Below, piece after piece: positions 1-14,073 of a stretch of DNA of 42,651 nucleotides. This DNA comes from Hawksworthiomyces lignivorus (Eukaryota; Ascomycota; Sordariomycetes; Ophiostomatales; Ophiostomataceae): contig NTMA01000156.1 in the NCBI GenBank assembly GCA_002917075.1, positions 1-42,651 of the forward strand, read 5' to 3'. Position 1 is the first letter of the stretch, and each line of letters starts with the position of its first letter. The notes beneath the pieces are model-generated. The model made no database searches, was not told the DNA's origin, and saw only the letters and a list, made by a program, of their open reading frames with translations. Made by a program: the position numbers and the translations under genes.

Positions 1-177
1 CTTCCCAGTAAAAAAAAAAAAAAACAAAAAAAAAAAAAAAAAAACAGCCCTTCCAACTTTGTTCTGCCCGTATCGCGTAGGACTAGACAAGCATACTGGA
101 CATGATGTTCTCCTCACTGCCACGCCGTCGCATTTTCCGTTTGAGAATGATAGTCAATTCTGTATTGCGATTCGAAA
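1..177. other. 3' flank of the Asterix gene with A-rich window edge
   Basis: The first 44 bases are almost pure A with a few interruptions. On the minus strand this is a T-rich run downstream of the Asterix stop codon. It may be the 3' UTR or flank, but it is also where the assembled sequence begins. I see no gene here. Confidence 0.5.
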
Positions 178-772
178 TTACGCAACGGGAACGGGTGTGT
201 TGCCTGCGGGCGCCGCCTGGTTGCCGCCAGGAGGAGGCAGGAACATCGGCAGATACGTAACGGTCAGGGCCATGACTAGCAGAGGGCACGTGTTAGCATG
301 ATGTAGTCAAACAAAAAAAAAGAAACAAAAAATAAGGTCTATATCGTGCAGTGGAGGTACTCACCCGACATGCCGACAGAAAAGTAGCCGGGCGTGGTGC
401 TGTTCTTGCGCGTCTCCTCGCTCTCGCCGAGCCAGCTCAGGACGCTGAAGATGACCGAACCCCTGGATGCACTGTTAGACACGGGAAGGCCCCCCACCAG
501 CTGGCGCACAGCAGAGTACAAACATACCAACCAACGTAGCGGTTGCGAGTGAGCATCGCGGCCATGGGCATCACGGAAGACATCGAGGAAGCCACATCGG
601 CGGCATCCTTGGCCGGAGCTGGTTCCTGGTACGGAACGACTGAAGCAAGGGGTCAGACGGGCGAGCACAAGACACAGCAGAGCAAAGCAAAAAACAGAGA
701 GGACAGGAAGCGCGCGCATCAGAGAAACGTACTCAGCTTTATCCGGCGAGGATCTTTCTTGTTGGAAGACAT
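178..772 (-). CDS. Asterix/WDR83OS-family ER membrane protein, 4 exons, 115 aa
   Basis: Exons on the minus strand are 772-733, 639-528, 462-365 and 275-178. Joined they give 348 nt, or 115 residues plus TAA. All introns (93, 65 and 89 nt) are GT-AG with CTGAC or CTAAC branch sites. The protein starts MSSNKKDPRR, then a Pro/Ala linker with IVPYQEPAPAKD (14-25). A hydrophobic stretch lies around 48-62, ending in WLGESEETR (61-69). A second runs from about 74 to 98 (FSVGMS, then TYLPMFLPPP), followed by a short polar tail. This is the layout of the small Asterix (UPF0139) family. The animal member is part of the PAT intramembrane chaperone complex in the ER; the fungal role is inferred from family membership. 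A CACGTG lies at 793-798, just upstream of the start, and another in intron 3 (287-292). The gene is divergent from MED12. No single open frame covers it, so it is easily missed. Family assignment is from memory of the conserved motifs. Confidence 0.87.
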
Positions 773-2260
773 GTTGCTGTAGACGGGAAGAGCACGTGTA
801 GAGCGGATGGTGGATGAGGATGAACGCGAGAGGGAGAAGAAAGGATCGCCATGCAGGTTGAAGCTTTTCAGAGTGGACTGGTGGGAAATTGCATTAAGCG
901 AGCTAAAAGCTTACAGGGGTCTGGTTTTCCGTAAATTCGCATACAAGAATATCACTATTTTGAAACGAGTATTTCGGGTAATACTCCGTACAATGCTCCG
1001 TAATATGCCCATGTGGAATCCGTCGTATTACCCCGTATTTGGTTGAACACAGCACTGGAATCACAAGTTTAGCAGGGCGCCATTCGGTTACCTGCATGTT
1101 TTGTTGGGTTTCATACGGCGGCGTCCGAGCCGAGGACCCATTAGTCGCAGCGAGCCTGTGAACAGGGGGGAGAGGGGAGTCTGGGTCGGGGTTTGCGACG
1201 TCCGCCCTCGGTCTCGATTAGTTTTTTTTTTTGCCTTGGTAATAGGACTAACTACTCCGTACTCGTACATACACGTATCTCTACCCTTCCGCAGGGTGTT
1301 CATTGCTATTATTATGACAAATATAGCGCAATCGCGCCCCCTTCTTAGCCGGATAGAGGATGCCACCCGTCCCACCCCCCAGCTTAAACCAGCTACTGGC
1401 CATCCTTGTATCGGGGCAGGTCTAACTTAAACGGGGTTTGTGGGGCTGAGAATGCTGACCGCTTCGATTTTTGATTGGCTGGGGTTTCCGTTGCGGGCGG
1501 CGCCACGGGGTTAACTGGAGAAGGAGCGTGTGCCTTATCTTTTTTTCCTCCTCGCCATCTCTCGTTATATTGGACTGTAGCACGACTACAGGTCTTCCTC
1601 TAGCAACCCACCATCATCCGGCCATCCACCATCCAGCCGATCCTGGATCAGCCGTCGTCTCTTTTGTCGAGTTTACAGATCGCCCGCCGTAGTTACACGG
1701 ACGGCTACCGCCATTGGCGTCGATCGGGTTTTGATCCCTCTTTTTCCGGACACTGTGACGTGGTACATCAGCCTCACGCGCAAACGGACCAGCCCATCTC
1801 GGCTCGTTTGCACCGAACAGAGTTTGCAGCAGCAGCAGCATCCTCGGGCCATCCATTCTGGATGACCAGTCGTGCCCACGACCGGATCCCTGGACGAGAC
1901 ATTTCTCATCTGCCTGACGGGCTGCAGGACGCGAACCGCTTCGACTGACTCGAGCCGCTCGGAATACACCATTGCCGGCGTTTCTCCGAGCATCTGGTGC
2001 CTTGCTACCTGTTTCGAAACTACCTCTATTTTCTCACGACCTGTGCAGGTCTGGCAGTCGTCGGCGCAGCTGGCATCCTCGGGCGATGTGGCTCGCCACC
2101 ATTACGCAACGCCAGTGACCTCGCCGTCGCGCTCCATCGTCTCTCGCCTCTCCCCCTGGCCTCGCTCTCTCTCTGCGACGTCCTCTCAATGGGTCGCTGA
2201 CGGGGAGCCTCTGCATCCCACAACAACAAAGGGCGCCGGAGAGCCTAGGTCGCCGCTCCC
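773..2260. promoter_or_regulatory. Shared upstream region of Asterix (minus) and MED12 (plus)
   Basis: This 1.5-kb region separates two divergent genes. It holds a CACGTG at 793-798 just upstream of the Asterix start. TACTCCGTA occurs at 982-990 and 1253-1261, with a related TGCTCCGTA at 994-1002. An inverted CCAAT box (ATTGG) lies at 1474-1478, and a short CAG run near 1826-1840. Open frames here overlap one another in several frames and have no coding character. The part from about 1500 to 2260 probably includes the MED12 5' UTR. Confidence 0.6.
982..1261. repeat. TACTCCGTA motif copies upstream of MED12
   Basis: Two exact copies of TACTCCGTA are at 982-990 and 1253-1261, and one near copy (TGCTCCGTA) at 994-1002. 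The same word or its complement recurs in other gene-free stretches, at about 13902, 31092 and 41251-41294. Its function is unknown. Confidence 0.6.
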
Positions 2261-5200
2261 ATGGCGAGTGAGGCCCATCCGGTGCAGCCCGCGGTGCCGC
2301 CGGCGCCGCGGCGCGTGGGCGATCTCCAGCACCGGGGCGAGAAGCAGCAGATGCCGCAGAATCTCTTGCAGCAGCGCCTCCATCAACAGCAACTCCAGAA
2401 GCAGCAGATGCTCCAGCAGCAGCAGCAGCGGAGACAGATGCTACAGCAGAAACAACAGCAGCAGCAGCAGCATCAACAGCAGCTGCAGCAACAACAGCAG
2501 CTGCAGCAACAACAACAGCAGCAACAACAGCAACAGCTGCTGCAGCAACAGCAGCAACACATTAAACAAGAGCAGAAACAGAAGCAGCCCAAGCTTGGCC
2601 TCGAGCACCATCACAAACCACGCCAAAAACCACCACCAGAGAATTCACCGTCGCCGATAACTCCCCAAGATGGCAGTACTCACTTTCGCATCTCTACATG
2701 GCCTACTCAGGGCAGCCTGTACCGGAGTCTGAACACGGAGTCAGAAATTGCTGAGGTAGGGAGTTGATTTTATTTCCTCTCACCATTATTGTATCGCTCA
2801 TCACTAATCATTGTTTGTAGTCACAGGCTCCGGCACTTGCCAATGTATCCGAACCACCCTCTGAGCGACATACACCCACATCGGCTGCAGCCACACCGCA
2901 GCACAGTGTTGTATCCAAACCGTCCGACCTCCCCATCTGCTCGAATCGTGGACGCGCGCCTTTCGGTGAATACACGTGGGCTTACGATACCGCACGGAAA
3001 GATGGGGATGCATCAACAGGCACAGCTTCCGGCGCAGGTGCCTCCGCAGCTGCAGCCGCTACACCTCCCTCACCGACGACCGCGCCGACGGCTGGGAGCA
3101 ACGGTGGAAGCCTACGGGCTTCTATTTTCAAGAAGTCAAGCGCTCTCGTCTACGGTGGATCATCCTCATCCAGTCAACACAACACGGACACCACAGACAA
3201 AGAAGGCCGGCCAAAACCATGGCATATAGAAGTGCCACAGGGCACTCCATATTACTTTGTTCCTCCGCCAGGCAGGCGCTTTGGCGGGCTCGCGAAACAA
3301 GGAGGGCGAAACTATGTACAGTCTCCCACGCAAGGTCCCCAGGGCGGACCGGCCGCCAGGCCTACTGGCAGCAATGCTCCGACGGGTGGTCCCGGCAGCC
3401 AATTCGGCAACGCTCGGAACAACAGCGGTAATTTTGGTACAGGCAACAATGCCCGGAACAGCAACACCAATGCTGGCAACACGGGCAGTGCCGCGGCAAA
3501 CAACCGGTTGCAAAAGGCGCCTATGATACGATACATGGACTTCAACCCATGGAAAGGACGCCACCCGGAAGACCGCTTCACGGAGGCGACTGTTCGCGGA
3601 GGCCATTTCGACCGCCTGCAGAACAGCCAATCGCAAGCCGCCGAAACCAGCTCAGCGCGCGGCTGGCTACCTCTTCTCTTGAAGCAGAAGCACAGCACCG
3701 CAATGCTCGGCCAGGCCCTGGCGCTTGCCAACGCTTTGTCCCGCGAGAAGAACCACATCGCCCCCGCTTCGCAGTTCAAGCTGCCGCCCCGCGTCACTGT
3801 CACAGACACCCGCCGCGAAACCTGGCTTCGCGACCTGACCAATTCGGCCATCCCGCTACGCAAACTGAGCCGCACCATCCCCCATGGTCTTCGGGGCAAG
3901 GTCCTGCTCGAGCAGTGTATGGCCAAGTCGGTCCCCATCGACCGTGCCATGTGGCTTGCCCGCTGCGTCGGCGCCCAGGAGCTGCGCGCTTTCAAGCGGA
4001 AGGGCACAGCGACAGTCGTGACGCTGGCAGAGTCCGAGCTGCGCTGGCTAAAGGAGTGGACCCTGACCGTCCAGCAGTTCCTCGAGGCGTTTATGATCGA
4101 GCTCAAACTCGAGAAAGACACCGGTCGAGAGCGGGACCACCTGCAGTACGCTGCGCGCTTTGCGCGCCAGCTCTATCTGGAGAGGCTGCTCGATCACGAC
4201 CAGTTCTTAAATTGGATGCTCGCCGGGCTGCGGAATGCAGCCCGTCTGCCTGCGGCTTCGTCCTCTGCCCCCTACTTCGACCTCTGGATCTTCGTCGTCG
4301 AAGAGTACTTCTACGGCATCATGCAGCGGCGGAATACCAGCAGCCACCTTGCCGTCACGGTGCTGTCACGGTTGGAATACGTAAGTCTCGCGCCTTGTTG
4401 CTCACATGGTAAATTCACACGACCCAAATGTCACGTTTGCTAACACATTTTCACAGCTATCCCAATTTCAGACAATGACAGTCTCTTCCGCCCAAGCAAA
4501 GAAGCTCCTAGAGAACATGGTCCAGGGCCATCCCGATGCGTTTGTCTGCCAGGCAGTCTGGCCGCGGTACGAGAAGCTATTGACGAACCTGCTTCTTCCG
4601 CCATCGTCCGGCTCGGCCTCCGACCACCCGTCTGCTTCTTTGAATGCGGTGTCGACCATTCGACACCGCAATAACTGCCTGCGCTCAGAAATGTCGGCGG
4701 ACATGGAACAGGCTCTAAACAAACTACTACCTTTAGACGAAGCTATACGGCGCCCCGTGGACTTTTCGACTCACTTTACCGAGCTCCTCCGTCTCGACAA
4801 GAGAGACGTTGTTCCGTTTGTCATCCGGTGGTGTGCGTCCATCCACCGTCCTGGACTGGCAAAAGTCTATATCGCTGCGCGCTTGATCAGTGAACAGTGC
4901 CAAGGTGACGCGAAGCTCGCGACAAACTATGTGCTTGCCTTCCTCTCGTCTGATCGCAAGATCGAAGACGGGCCAAGGAAAGACCGCAGGCCCAGCGATC
5001 ATAGCGGCCTAGGTTCCAAGGAGCAGCAGAAGAAACTGCAGATTCTCCGCGATAAGCAGTCAGAAGGCAGCAAGGCGCTCTATCAGCTTGTGGGGCTGCT
5101 CCTGGCACAGGGTCTCTTTTTGCCAGCGCATTATCTGGCCTCTCTGATTTTACAGAGCCGCGCGTCCGACGTCGACGAAATCGTTCCCGACGGCCGGCCG

Positions 5201-8200
5201 CACGTCCGCCTGGTGGCTGAGCTTCCTATTCATCTTCTGGACCGGTCTACGAGCAGCCTGCGCGCCAACCATCTTCGACGCCTCGGCTATGATACAGATT
5301 TTGAAGCAGAAGACATCGACAGCATACTACACGAAGTGCAGGCAGCTCTTGACGCATTCTCTCAGACAGCAGCGGCAGAGACACCGGCGGCTAGTTCCGT
5401 AGACAGCCGATCTTCAGTACCCATCTCCATGCTGGCCCGCGGCATCGAAGAGCGGAGCCGCAATGTCAAGATGGCCGTGGCCGACTGGTTGAGCAAAAAT
5501 ATTGTCGCCCCCATGCAAGCATATCGGTCCGCTACGGAAACAGAAAATGGGGTTATGAGCGCGCGGGCCTCATTTAGCAAGGGAGCAACTTCTGCTGCTG
5601 CAACCATCGAAAATCCTAACGACAGCACAGCACATATGCCACTTGAGAAAGCGAACGCCATTCGGGTTTTGATTGAGAAGACGGACGATCTGCGCCTGAT
5701 GGCTGACTTCATCCTTGAGCTGGCAGGCTGTCCGCAGGCCATCAGCGTCATGGCCCTCTGTGCCGACACAGTCAACCTTCATCTCCCCGCCTTCCTCGCC
5801 CTGGGAAATGCCAGGCTTCTCTATGATAAGGTCATGAGCCGGGCGTTGGCCATCACGGTGGGCTTGGACACAGGAGCCACAACGGCGTTCCAAACACTGT
5901 TACCTGCAGGCACCGACCTGCGACCTCTGTTGCTGGCACTGCCAGCTCTTGCAGAGAAAATGCCCGCACCGGAGCCCGGCAGCGTAGTTCTGGGGATTAA
6001 CAGACAGCGGCTGCGTGTGGTGCCCAAAGCCCTTGATGGGTTGTCGGCTGTGTCTGGGGATAAAGAGGACGGCGTCATGAAGAAGCATTTTGAAGCCGGC
6101 CTCATCATGGCATCCGAGATACAAGCACGGCTGCTGGATATCGACCAGCGCCTTTGTGTGGCCACGTACGATGCGGACTGCTCGCCATTGTCCGATGGCA
6201 GAGGGCCCAACATGGCACAAGTAGATCCCGCGGCCGATGAAGTCCGCGATGAGATGATCAAGATTGCCAGCAGCGGAAACAGTATCGACAATACCACGAT
6301 GGACCGTCTGTTTGGCACTATTGCCATGATCATCCAGGACCGATGGCGGCGCCTGCAGCCCGAAGGGAGCGGCTCCGTCCAAGACCGCTCGCGCGATGAC
6401 CTACGACTGTCGGCCAGCTTGTTCTCCCGGCTGCGGCGCTTCAACGTCTCGCATTTCGACAACATCATGGTCAAGTGGCTCAAGAGACTGCGCATCATGC
6501 GCGACCGCCCACCCATCTGGACCATCTACCCCGTCTTCGTCGTCTTCGGCTGCCTCGACCTCGGGAGTCTCATGGCCACTACGGCCGACGAGCAGCCGCG
6601 CGAACCAGGCGCCATGATCCAGTCGCCCGCACGCAACACGTGGCGGACGTCGTACCTACAAGACGTTCTTTCCCTCCTGTCGGTGCCGATCTCCGACAGC
6701 CATCCCATGCTGACGAGCGACGAGTGCCTGCGGTTCCGGCTCTTCCAGCACGAAGCGCCTTTCGTCGCGCCGGCCAACATCGCGGCGCTTGTGCGGAATG
6801 CCGTGGCGGAAATGACCCTGTGGCGGCATCACATGCGGCAAGGCAGCCAGGGGCCGGCAGCGCAGCCTGTCGTGGCGGCCCGGAAACCCATCGACGCGCT
6901 CTCGGTGTCGCGGCTCCTGCGCACGGCCGCCGTGGCCGATGCGCCAGCTGCTGCGCACGCGCTGGCGAAGACGACAGATCAGACCGTCCGCAGCGGACTG
7001 TGGGAGATGATGACACTGGCTCTCACGCGCCAGGTGCAGCCGGCACGCTCGCCTCTAGATATGCTCCGGGGCCTGGACGTGTTTGCGGCGGATGTGGGGC
7101 AGCTCGCCCTTGGCCTCGTGGTGTCGCCTGGCCCTTACACGTCGGTGGCGGAGCGCGCGAAGGAAGCGGACAACCTAGCCAATCTTATCCTGCGAGCCGT
7201 GTCCGAGTACCAGTTTTCTGGCCTCAGCGTGCTGCACAGCCTTCCGGCCGACATGGCCACAAGCCTCAAGGACCACGCGCAGGCGCGGTTCCTCGACATG
7301 ATTCCAACGCGGAAGCAGTCGACGGGACCGGCAGGACTAGCAGACATGGAGGCGGGCTCCAACTTCCACGTCGCCAGCGGCTTCCTAGACATTGTGCGCA
7401 CGATCATGCTCAGCCAGCAGCAGCAGTTTCAGAAGAGGCTGCAACACCTGCAGCAGCAGCAGCAGCAGCAGCAGGCTGCCGCTGCCGCCGCCGCCGCCGC
7501 CGCAACCACCTCCTCCGGCACCACTAGCAGCATTACTCATATACTACCGCCGCTCTCCCCGGGGGTGATTCCGTCGTCTGGCGTGCCACCGCTAGATGGC
7601 TCGGTCGTCGACAAGCTGGGGGAGCTGTGGTGTCTCCTTCAAGAACCTACGGTAGCTGCAGGCCGCGACATGCAGAGGGGCGATCTGGAGCGCATCAGCA
7701 GCATGAAGCAGGCAATTATACGAGACTGGCTGCCAGCACTGCTGTCGCTCATCCTGCTGCATCTGCCGAACCGAGATGCCCTCTTCGCCAATGTGGACGG
7801 GGGGAACTACATCAGTGGCGCCAGCACAAGCACCCTGGCCAATGTGGCCGCAAAGGGGGCTTCTCCAGGCACATTTAATGGTCAACCTAATAGCGGTGGT
7901 GGCAATACGATGGTCGGCGTGAACATTGCGACGAATTTCAGTGCTACTCTCGCGAACAATAACAATAGCAGCAACAGCCCTACAGTAGCCGGCAACTCTG
8001 GCATGCCGCGGACCAGCCGCGATCTCGAACAAGAAGCCGTGCACGCAGGTGTCTGCATCGCCCTGGCAAGCCTGTGCATGGAGGTGTCGTCGTTGGCCGA
8101 CGATGACACGGCCCCCGAGGACGCTGTGAACAAAGAAGGCTGCTGCCCCGGGCACCTTGCGCTGCAGAGTCGCCTATTCGACACGGCTCTGCTGCTGGCG

Positions 8201-8713
8201 GACGGCCTCTCCGACGAGACGCGCCAACACTGCGTGCGCGTGCTGCGAGACGCCTCCGCAGCGGCCAGCGGTTCCAGCGGCATCAGCGGCGGCGGGGACA
8301 TCCCGCCCATCCTGACGTACATCCTGTCGTGCCCCATCTCTGGGTCAATCTACTACCCGCGGCTCTACCTCGAGCGGCTGCCGTCGATGCCGCTCTTTAG
8401 CCGTCCCCCGCCGGGGCCGCCGCGCGAGTGGTCGCAAGGGAGCAATGCCAGCAACGCCAGCGATGCCAGCGGAGGTCCCCAGTCGCAGCAGCAGCCCAGC
8501 GGTCCTACGTCTGCGCCGGGTCCGCTCAAGCGGATGGCCGCGAGCATGGGCTTTGGCGGCATGCTGGGCAACGACCGCAACAAGCGGGTGCGGTTCGGGC
8601 TCAAGACGTGGGACGCGGTGTCGGACCCCAGCCCTGCGGTGCAGGACAACGACACGGCGGTGAACCTGTGGCTGCTGGAAGCCACAAAGGTGCTGCGGCA
8701 GCGGAGACGATGA
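2261..8713 (+). CDS. MED12: Mediator complex subunit 12 (MED12/Srb8), 2103 aa
   Basis: Exons are 2261-2755, 2821-4380 and 4457-8713 (6312 nt in total). Introns are 2756-2820 (branch CTAAT) and 4381-4456 (donor GTAAGT, branch CTAAC). MED12 is the scaffold of the Mediator kinase module and activates the CDK8/cyclin C pair in the nucleus, mostly damping or tuning RNA polymerase II initiation. Evidence for the family: a PSDLP..GEYTWAYD block early in exon 2, an NPWKG..HPED motif, and the conserved Med12 block around residues 487-545 (PPRVTVTDT, then LSRTIPHG.RGKVLLEQC). A long helical region with VIRWCASIHRPGLAKVY follows. The N-terminus has a Gln tract at about residues 42-105, and a second polyQ running into polyAla lies near 1673-1705. 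The start sits in a good context (CCCATGG), and no better upstream in-frame ATG is seen. The final exon is open for over 4.2 kb. The length is rather large for a fungal Srb8 because of the low-complexity inserts. Confidence 0.96.
2386..2580 (+). repeat. Imperfect CAG/CAA repeat encoding N-terminal polyglutamine of MED12
   Basis: Mixed CAG and CAA triplets with a few Leu, Met, Arg, Lys and His codons encode a Gln tract of about 60 residues. The interruptions suggest an old, relatively stable tract rather than a fresh expansion. The antisense frame reads as polyleucine and is a shadow. Confidence 0.9.
7412..7506 (+). repeat. PolyQ-polyA tract in the MED12 C-terminal third
   Basis: CAG triplets (two blocks separated by a short FQKRLQHL-type linker) run directly into GCC/GCT triplets, giving polyglutamine followed by about ten alanines and then a Thr/Ser-rich linker. 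Confidence 0.9.
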
Positions 8714-10245
8714 AAGGGAGGTAGAGAGGGAGAAGGAGGAGGAATCCAAAACTGGAAATGAATATCATACGCATAAGCGGAAAGCGGTGTATAAATAAGC
8801 ATCAGATACCAACGGGACGTGCAAGGGACAATGAGCTGGGGTATTCCTAGTTTTTTTTTTTTAATTTTAGTTTTCTTTTTTTTTTTTTTGTTTCTGCTTT
8901 TGGTTTTTGTTTCTGGTATGATCACAGAGAGATCAGCATGGAGGAAGGGAAAGGGGGGCTCAGAAAGGGAAAACACCTGCATATATGGGAATGCATTTGC
9001 GCTTTTTTTTTCTGTCTCGACGGGTTTGCCGTCTTCCTTCTGTTCATACGTTCACATCTTTTTTTCGTTTGTCACTCACCCTGCCCCTACAACCTATACG
9101 TCTACTCTCTATTATATCCTCAGCTTCTCGGCATACATAGGTTTTACGACTCATGAATTGAAGAAGTGCAGCCTTCTCACGAAGGCTATTTCTATTAAAG
9201 ACGAGTTTCTTGGCAAATCTTTCGTGCTTGTTTTGCAGTCTGGCATTGGTTCTCCGCGGAGTGACGATCTTGCTAGTCTCTCTGGCTGTACCCTGGCACA
9301 CACCTCTTCCACGTTTTCGTCGTCTCTTTTGCCTGCAGCTCTATTCCGCCTTCTCGTGATGCCAGCCAACGAAGAACAAGTTGGTTACTAAAGAGAAATT
9401 CTCGTGGCTGTTAGTCAGCGGGTGGGTACGCCGCAGACATACAAAGAGCCACCCAATACGCGTGGGATTGCCAAAAGAAGCAGGTTGTTTTAGCAAGAAG
9501 CCTGAGACAGGAAAGTGCATAACTAAAGCACACATAAATAAGCAGGAACGTTCGTTGGCTCTCTGCTAACTCTCGGAAGCTACGTATACGCAATACCGTC
9601 TGCCGGGGCGAACGGACGGCAAGAGCGATGACGAAGAGCCGCTTTGCGACCGACTTCCGCGGGGCGAGGGGGGCGAGGGACCCCAGAGCCAGCTATTGCA
9701 CGAGGTCCTCTGCAAAAAGGTACAGCAAAAGAACAATAGAAACAGAATAATATAGCAAGCATGGAAGAAACATTAGGCATCTTCTGTGCCAGAAGGCTCT
9801 AAAAAAAATCTTTAAAAAATCTTAGTTGCAAAAAAGTTGGGTCGAGTCGAGCACGCCATCGGAGCTAAAACGCACGCGGCAACAAGCTTTGGCATTTTGC
9901 TAACATGGGATTTGCTGGATCAGGGAAGGAACCTCCCATGCGACGTTTCTTACTCGCGCAAGCGCAGCGCCTGCCGTGCCAGTGGCACATGTCGTTTGCC
10001 AAGCAAGGCCAATTCCGTATGAGCGCATCATCTAATATTCTCTCCCTTCTGTCCCTCTCTATAATAAATTTCGTATGTGCCTATTGGCATTACTACGCAT
10101 CTTATGTAGCTTTTTTTTCCTTTATCCTTGGTCTTCAAGTGCCCGGACACTAATGAAAATATATCTTTAGAATCTCCGGCAACCCCAGCACAACCCAGCC
10201 CGTTCAACTAATAGAGAATGGTAATTGTAATCTAACTTGGGGCGC

Positions 10246-10248
<3 letters not shown>

Positions 10249-10286
<38 letters not shown>
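10249..10286 (+). repeat. (TC)19 microsatellite upstream of ATP sulfurylase
   Basis: Nineteen uninterrupted TC units, followed by a C run. CT-rich blocks are common in promoters and leaders of highly expressed fungal genes. Confidence 0.95.
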
Positions 10287-10288
<2 letters not shown>

Positions 10289-10512
10289 CCTTTGAGTGGG
10301 TTAATCTTCAAGCCAGTCCGATTGACCGCCGAAGACTATTTGTTTTTTTCTAATTGCCTTCTTATTCTTGGCTGCCCCTCGTTCTCTTTCACTTCCCCTT
10401 TCACTTCTTCCCTCTCTTACGTCGTCATTTCTATTCTTGCTCCTTGTCCTCTCAGGTCTCATACATCTGGAAGCTCCTCTCCTGTTGCTTCTTTTCTGCA
10501 CCTCTTCTCTCG

Positions 10513-10534
10513 TCTCTCTCTCTCTCTCTCTCTC
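10513..10534 (+). repeat. (TC)11 microsatellite in the ATP sulfurylase leader
   Basis: Eleven TC units about 50 bases before the start codon, probably inside the 5' UTR. Confidence 0.9.
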
Positions 10535-10539
10535 CATAG

Positions 10540-12586
<2,047 letters not shown>

Positions 12587-13309
12587 AAAAAGAATAATAG
12601 GCAAAAAAAAAAAAAAACGAGAAGAGGGAAGGAGAGCGGTAAGCAGGAACAAAGGGACAGGACAAGAGACAAACAGACATGCACATATATTTGCGATTTA
12701 CCCCGTGAAATAAAAAGAATAAAAAGCGATAGAATTTTCTTTGGATAAATTATTCAAACAACGCTGTGAAACGAAAATCAAGTGCCGGTCGGTTTTGGGA
12801 GCGTTTTGGAGTGGGACTCGCAGACCGTTGGCCGTCGGCCTTTGAAGACGGTCTTGCTCCTGTCAGCCAGTAGTGCCAGACAACGTTCCACTGTTCGACA
12901 CGGCGTGGCCTGGCCTGACCCATTCCCCCTTGCGACGTATGGACCGGCCGCGCGGTAACCAGACAATGGCCGTCCTGGCTTGTTGTTTGCACGGCAAGAT
13001 GTGTCGAGAGAATTGGTTTTGTTTGCATTTTCTTTCTTCTGCCTCTTCCCACTTCAAGCTATATGCCTTAAGGCTTAGGCCGACGACGTATTACTACATA
13101 GCTGCATTCGGGATGATACGCCCCTTTTGATGCAGCTTCGATAGATGCAAACTCGATGCAAGACCTCGGAGATCTGCTGATCCACCCACACCAGTGGAAC
13201 GAGACCAGTGCAAAATGAGAGGCCGACAGGCAAAGAGGCAAGCTGGGCAAGACCCACAGGGACCCTCATTTGTGCCCTGTTGGACCCGCGTAGGCTTTGG
13301 ACTGTGCGA

Positions 13310-13357
13310 GTGGGTATGCAAGTGGGTATGCAAGTGGGTATGCAAGTGGGTATGCAA
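13310..13357 (+). repeat. Four perfect tandem copies of a 12-bp unit
   Basis: The unit GTGGGTATGCAA occurs four times in a row without change. Because 12 is a multiple of three, all frames through it read as short peptide repeats, but no gene is supported here. Confidence 0.97.
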
Positions 13358-14040
13358 CTAAAGCATATAACCAGAAAGGCGGCGAGTGTGGCGTCCCCGA
13401 GCAATATACCCACAGAGCCCTATGCACTTGTAGTCGCATAGTCAGATGGGTCCAGCTGCCACCCGGCCCTAGAACGGCGCCCGCGAGGCCTCCTGGGTCC
13501 TTTTTGTTTCCCAGTTTTCCTGTTTGCCAGCAATACCCGTACGTATGTTAGTTGTTTTACAACCAGAGTACGCCGTGGGACTGTAGCGCGCTCCCCTCCG
13601 CCGCGGCAATCTATGCCAAATCTACGTACGTCGTATGTACGAGCTACTCTGCCTGGCTCTGGTATCTTGGCTTCCCCATACTTTCCGCGCCACTTCAGCT
13701 GGGTTGTGCACCCATTTTTTTTTTTCTCTTCGCTCCGATCGCTGTGCGTGCAGTTCTCCTTCTCCTTGCACTATCTCGTAGGCTGGCTCGGCCAGGTCTT
13801 GGTTTTGCGCTGGCTCAATTCGCTTCCATGCTTCCTCCAAAAAGGAGACTTGAGCCGTGCTTGTGCGATAAATTGCGCCCACAATCACATACTTGGAGTA
13901 ATACGGAGCACGGCCTGGCCAATGTTCTCCCGATAGTTATTGTTATTGCAGTGAGGCTGAGCGGACGTGCCAGTTGACTGTGGTTAGCGCTGGATACATC
14001 ACGTCTGTTCTCTGGCTTTCTGTCTTTGCTTTTTCATTGC

Positions 14041-14073
14041 TTTTTGCTTGTGCTTTTTGCTTGTGCTTTTTGC
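14041..14073 (+). repeat. 13-bp tandem repeat, about 2.5 copies
   Basis: TTTTTGCTTGTGC is present twice and then continues for seven more bases, inside the pyrimidine-rich leader region. Confidence 0.9.

Noticed and set aside
2441..2626. Polyleucine minus-strand frame
   Set aside because: Antisense of the CAG/CAA repeat of MED12.
6475..7527. 350-codon plus-strand frame inside MED12
   Set aside because: Arg/Ala/Gly-rich shadow of the GC-rich MED12 frame, with no own motifs.
8819..9391. 190-codon plus-strand frame after MED12
   Set aside because: Dominated by T runs (Phe/Leu) in the 3' flank; no domain and no continuity across frames.
13310..13357. CRISPR-like array
   Set aside because: Units are contiguous 12-mers without spacers, in a eukaryotic genome.
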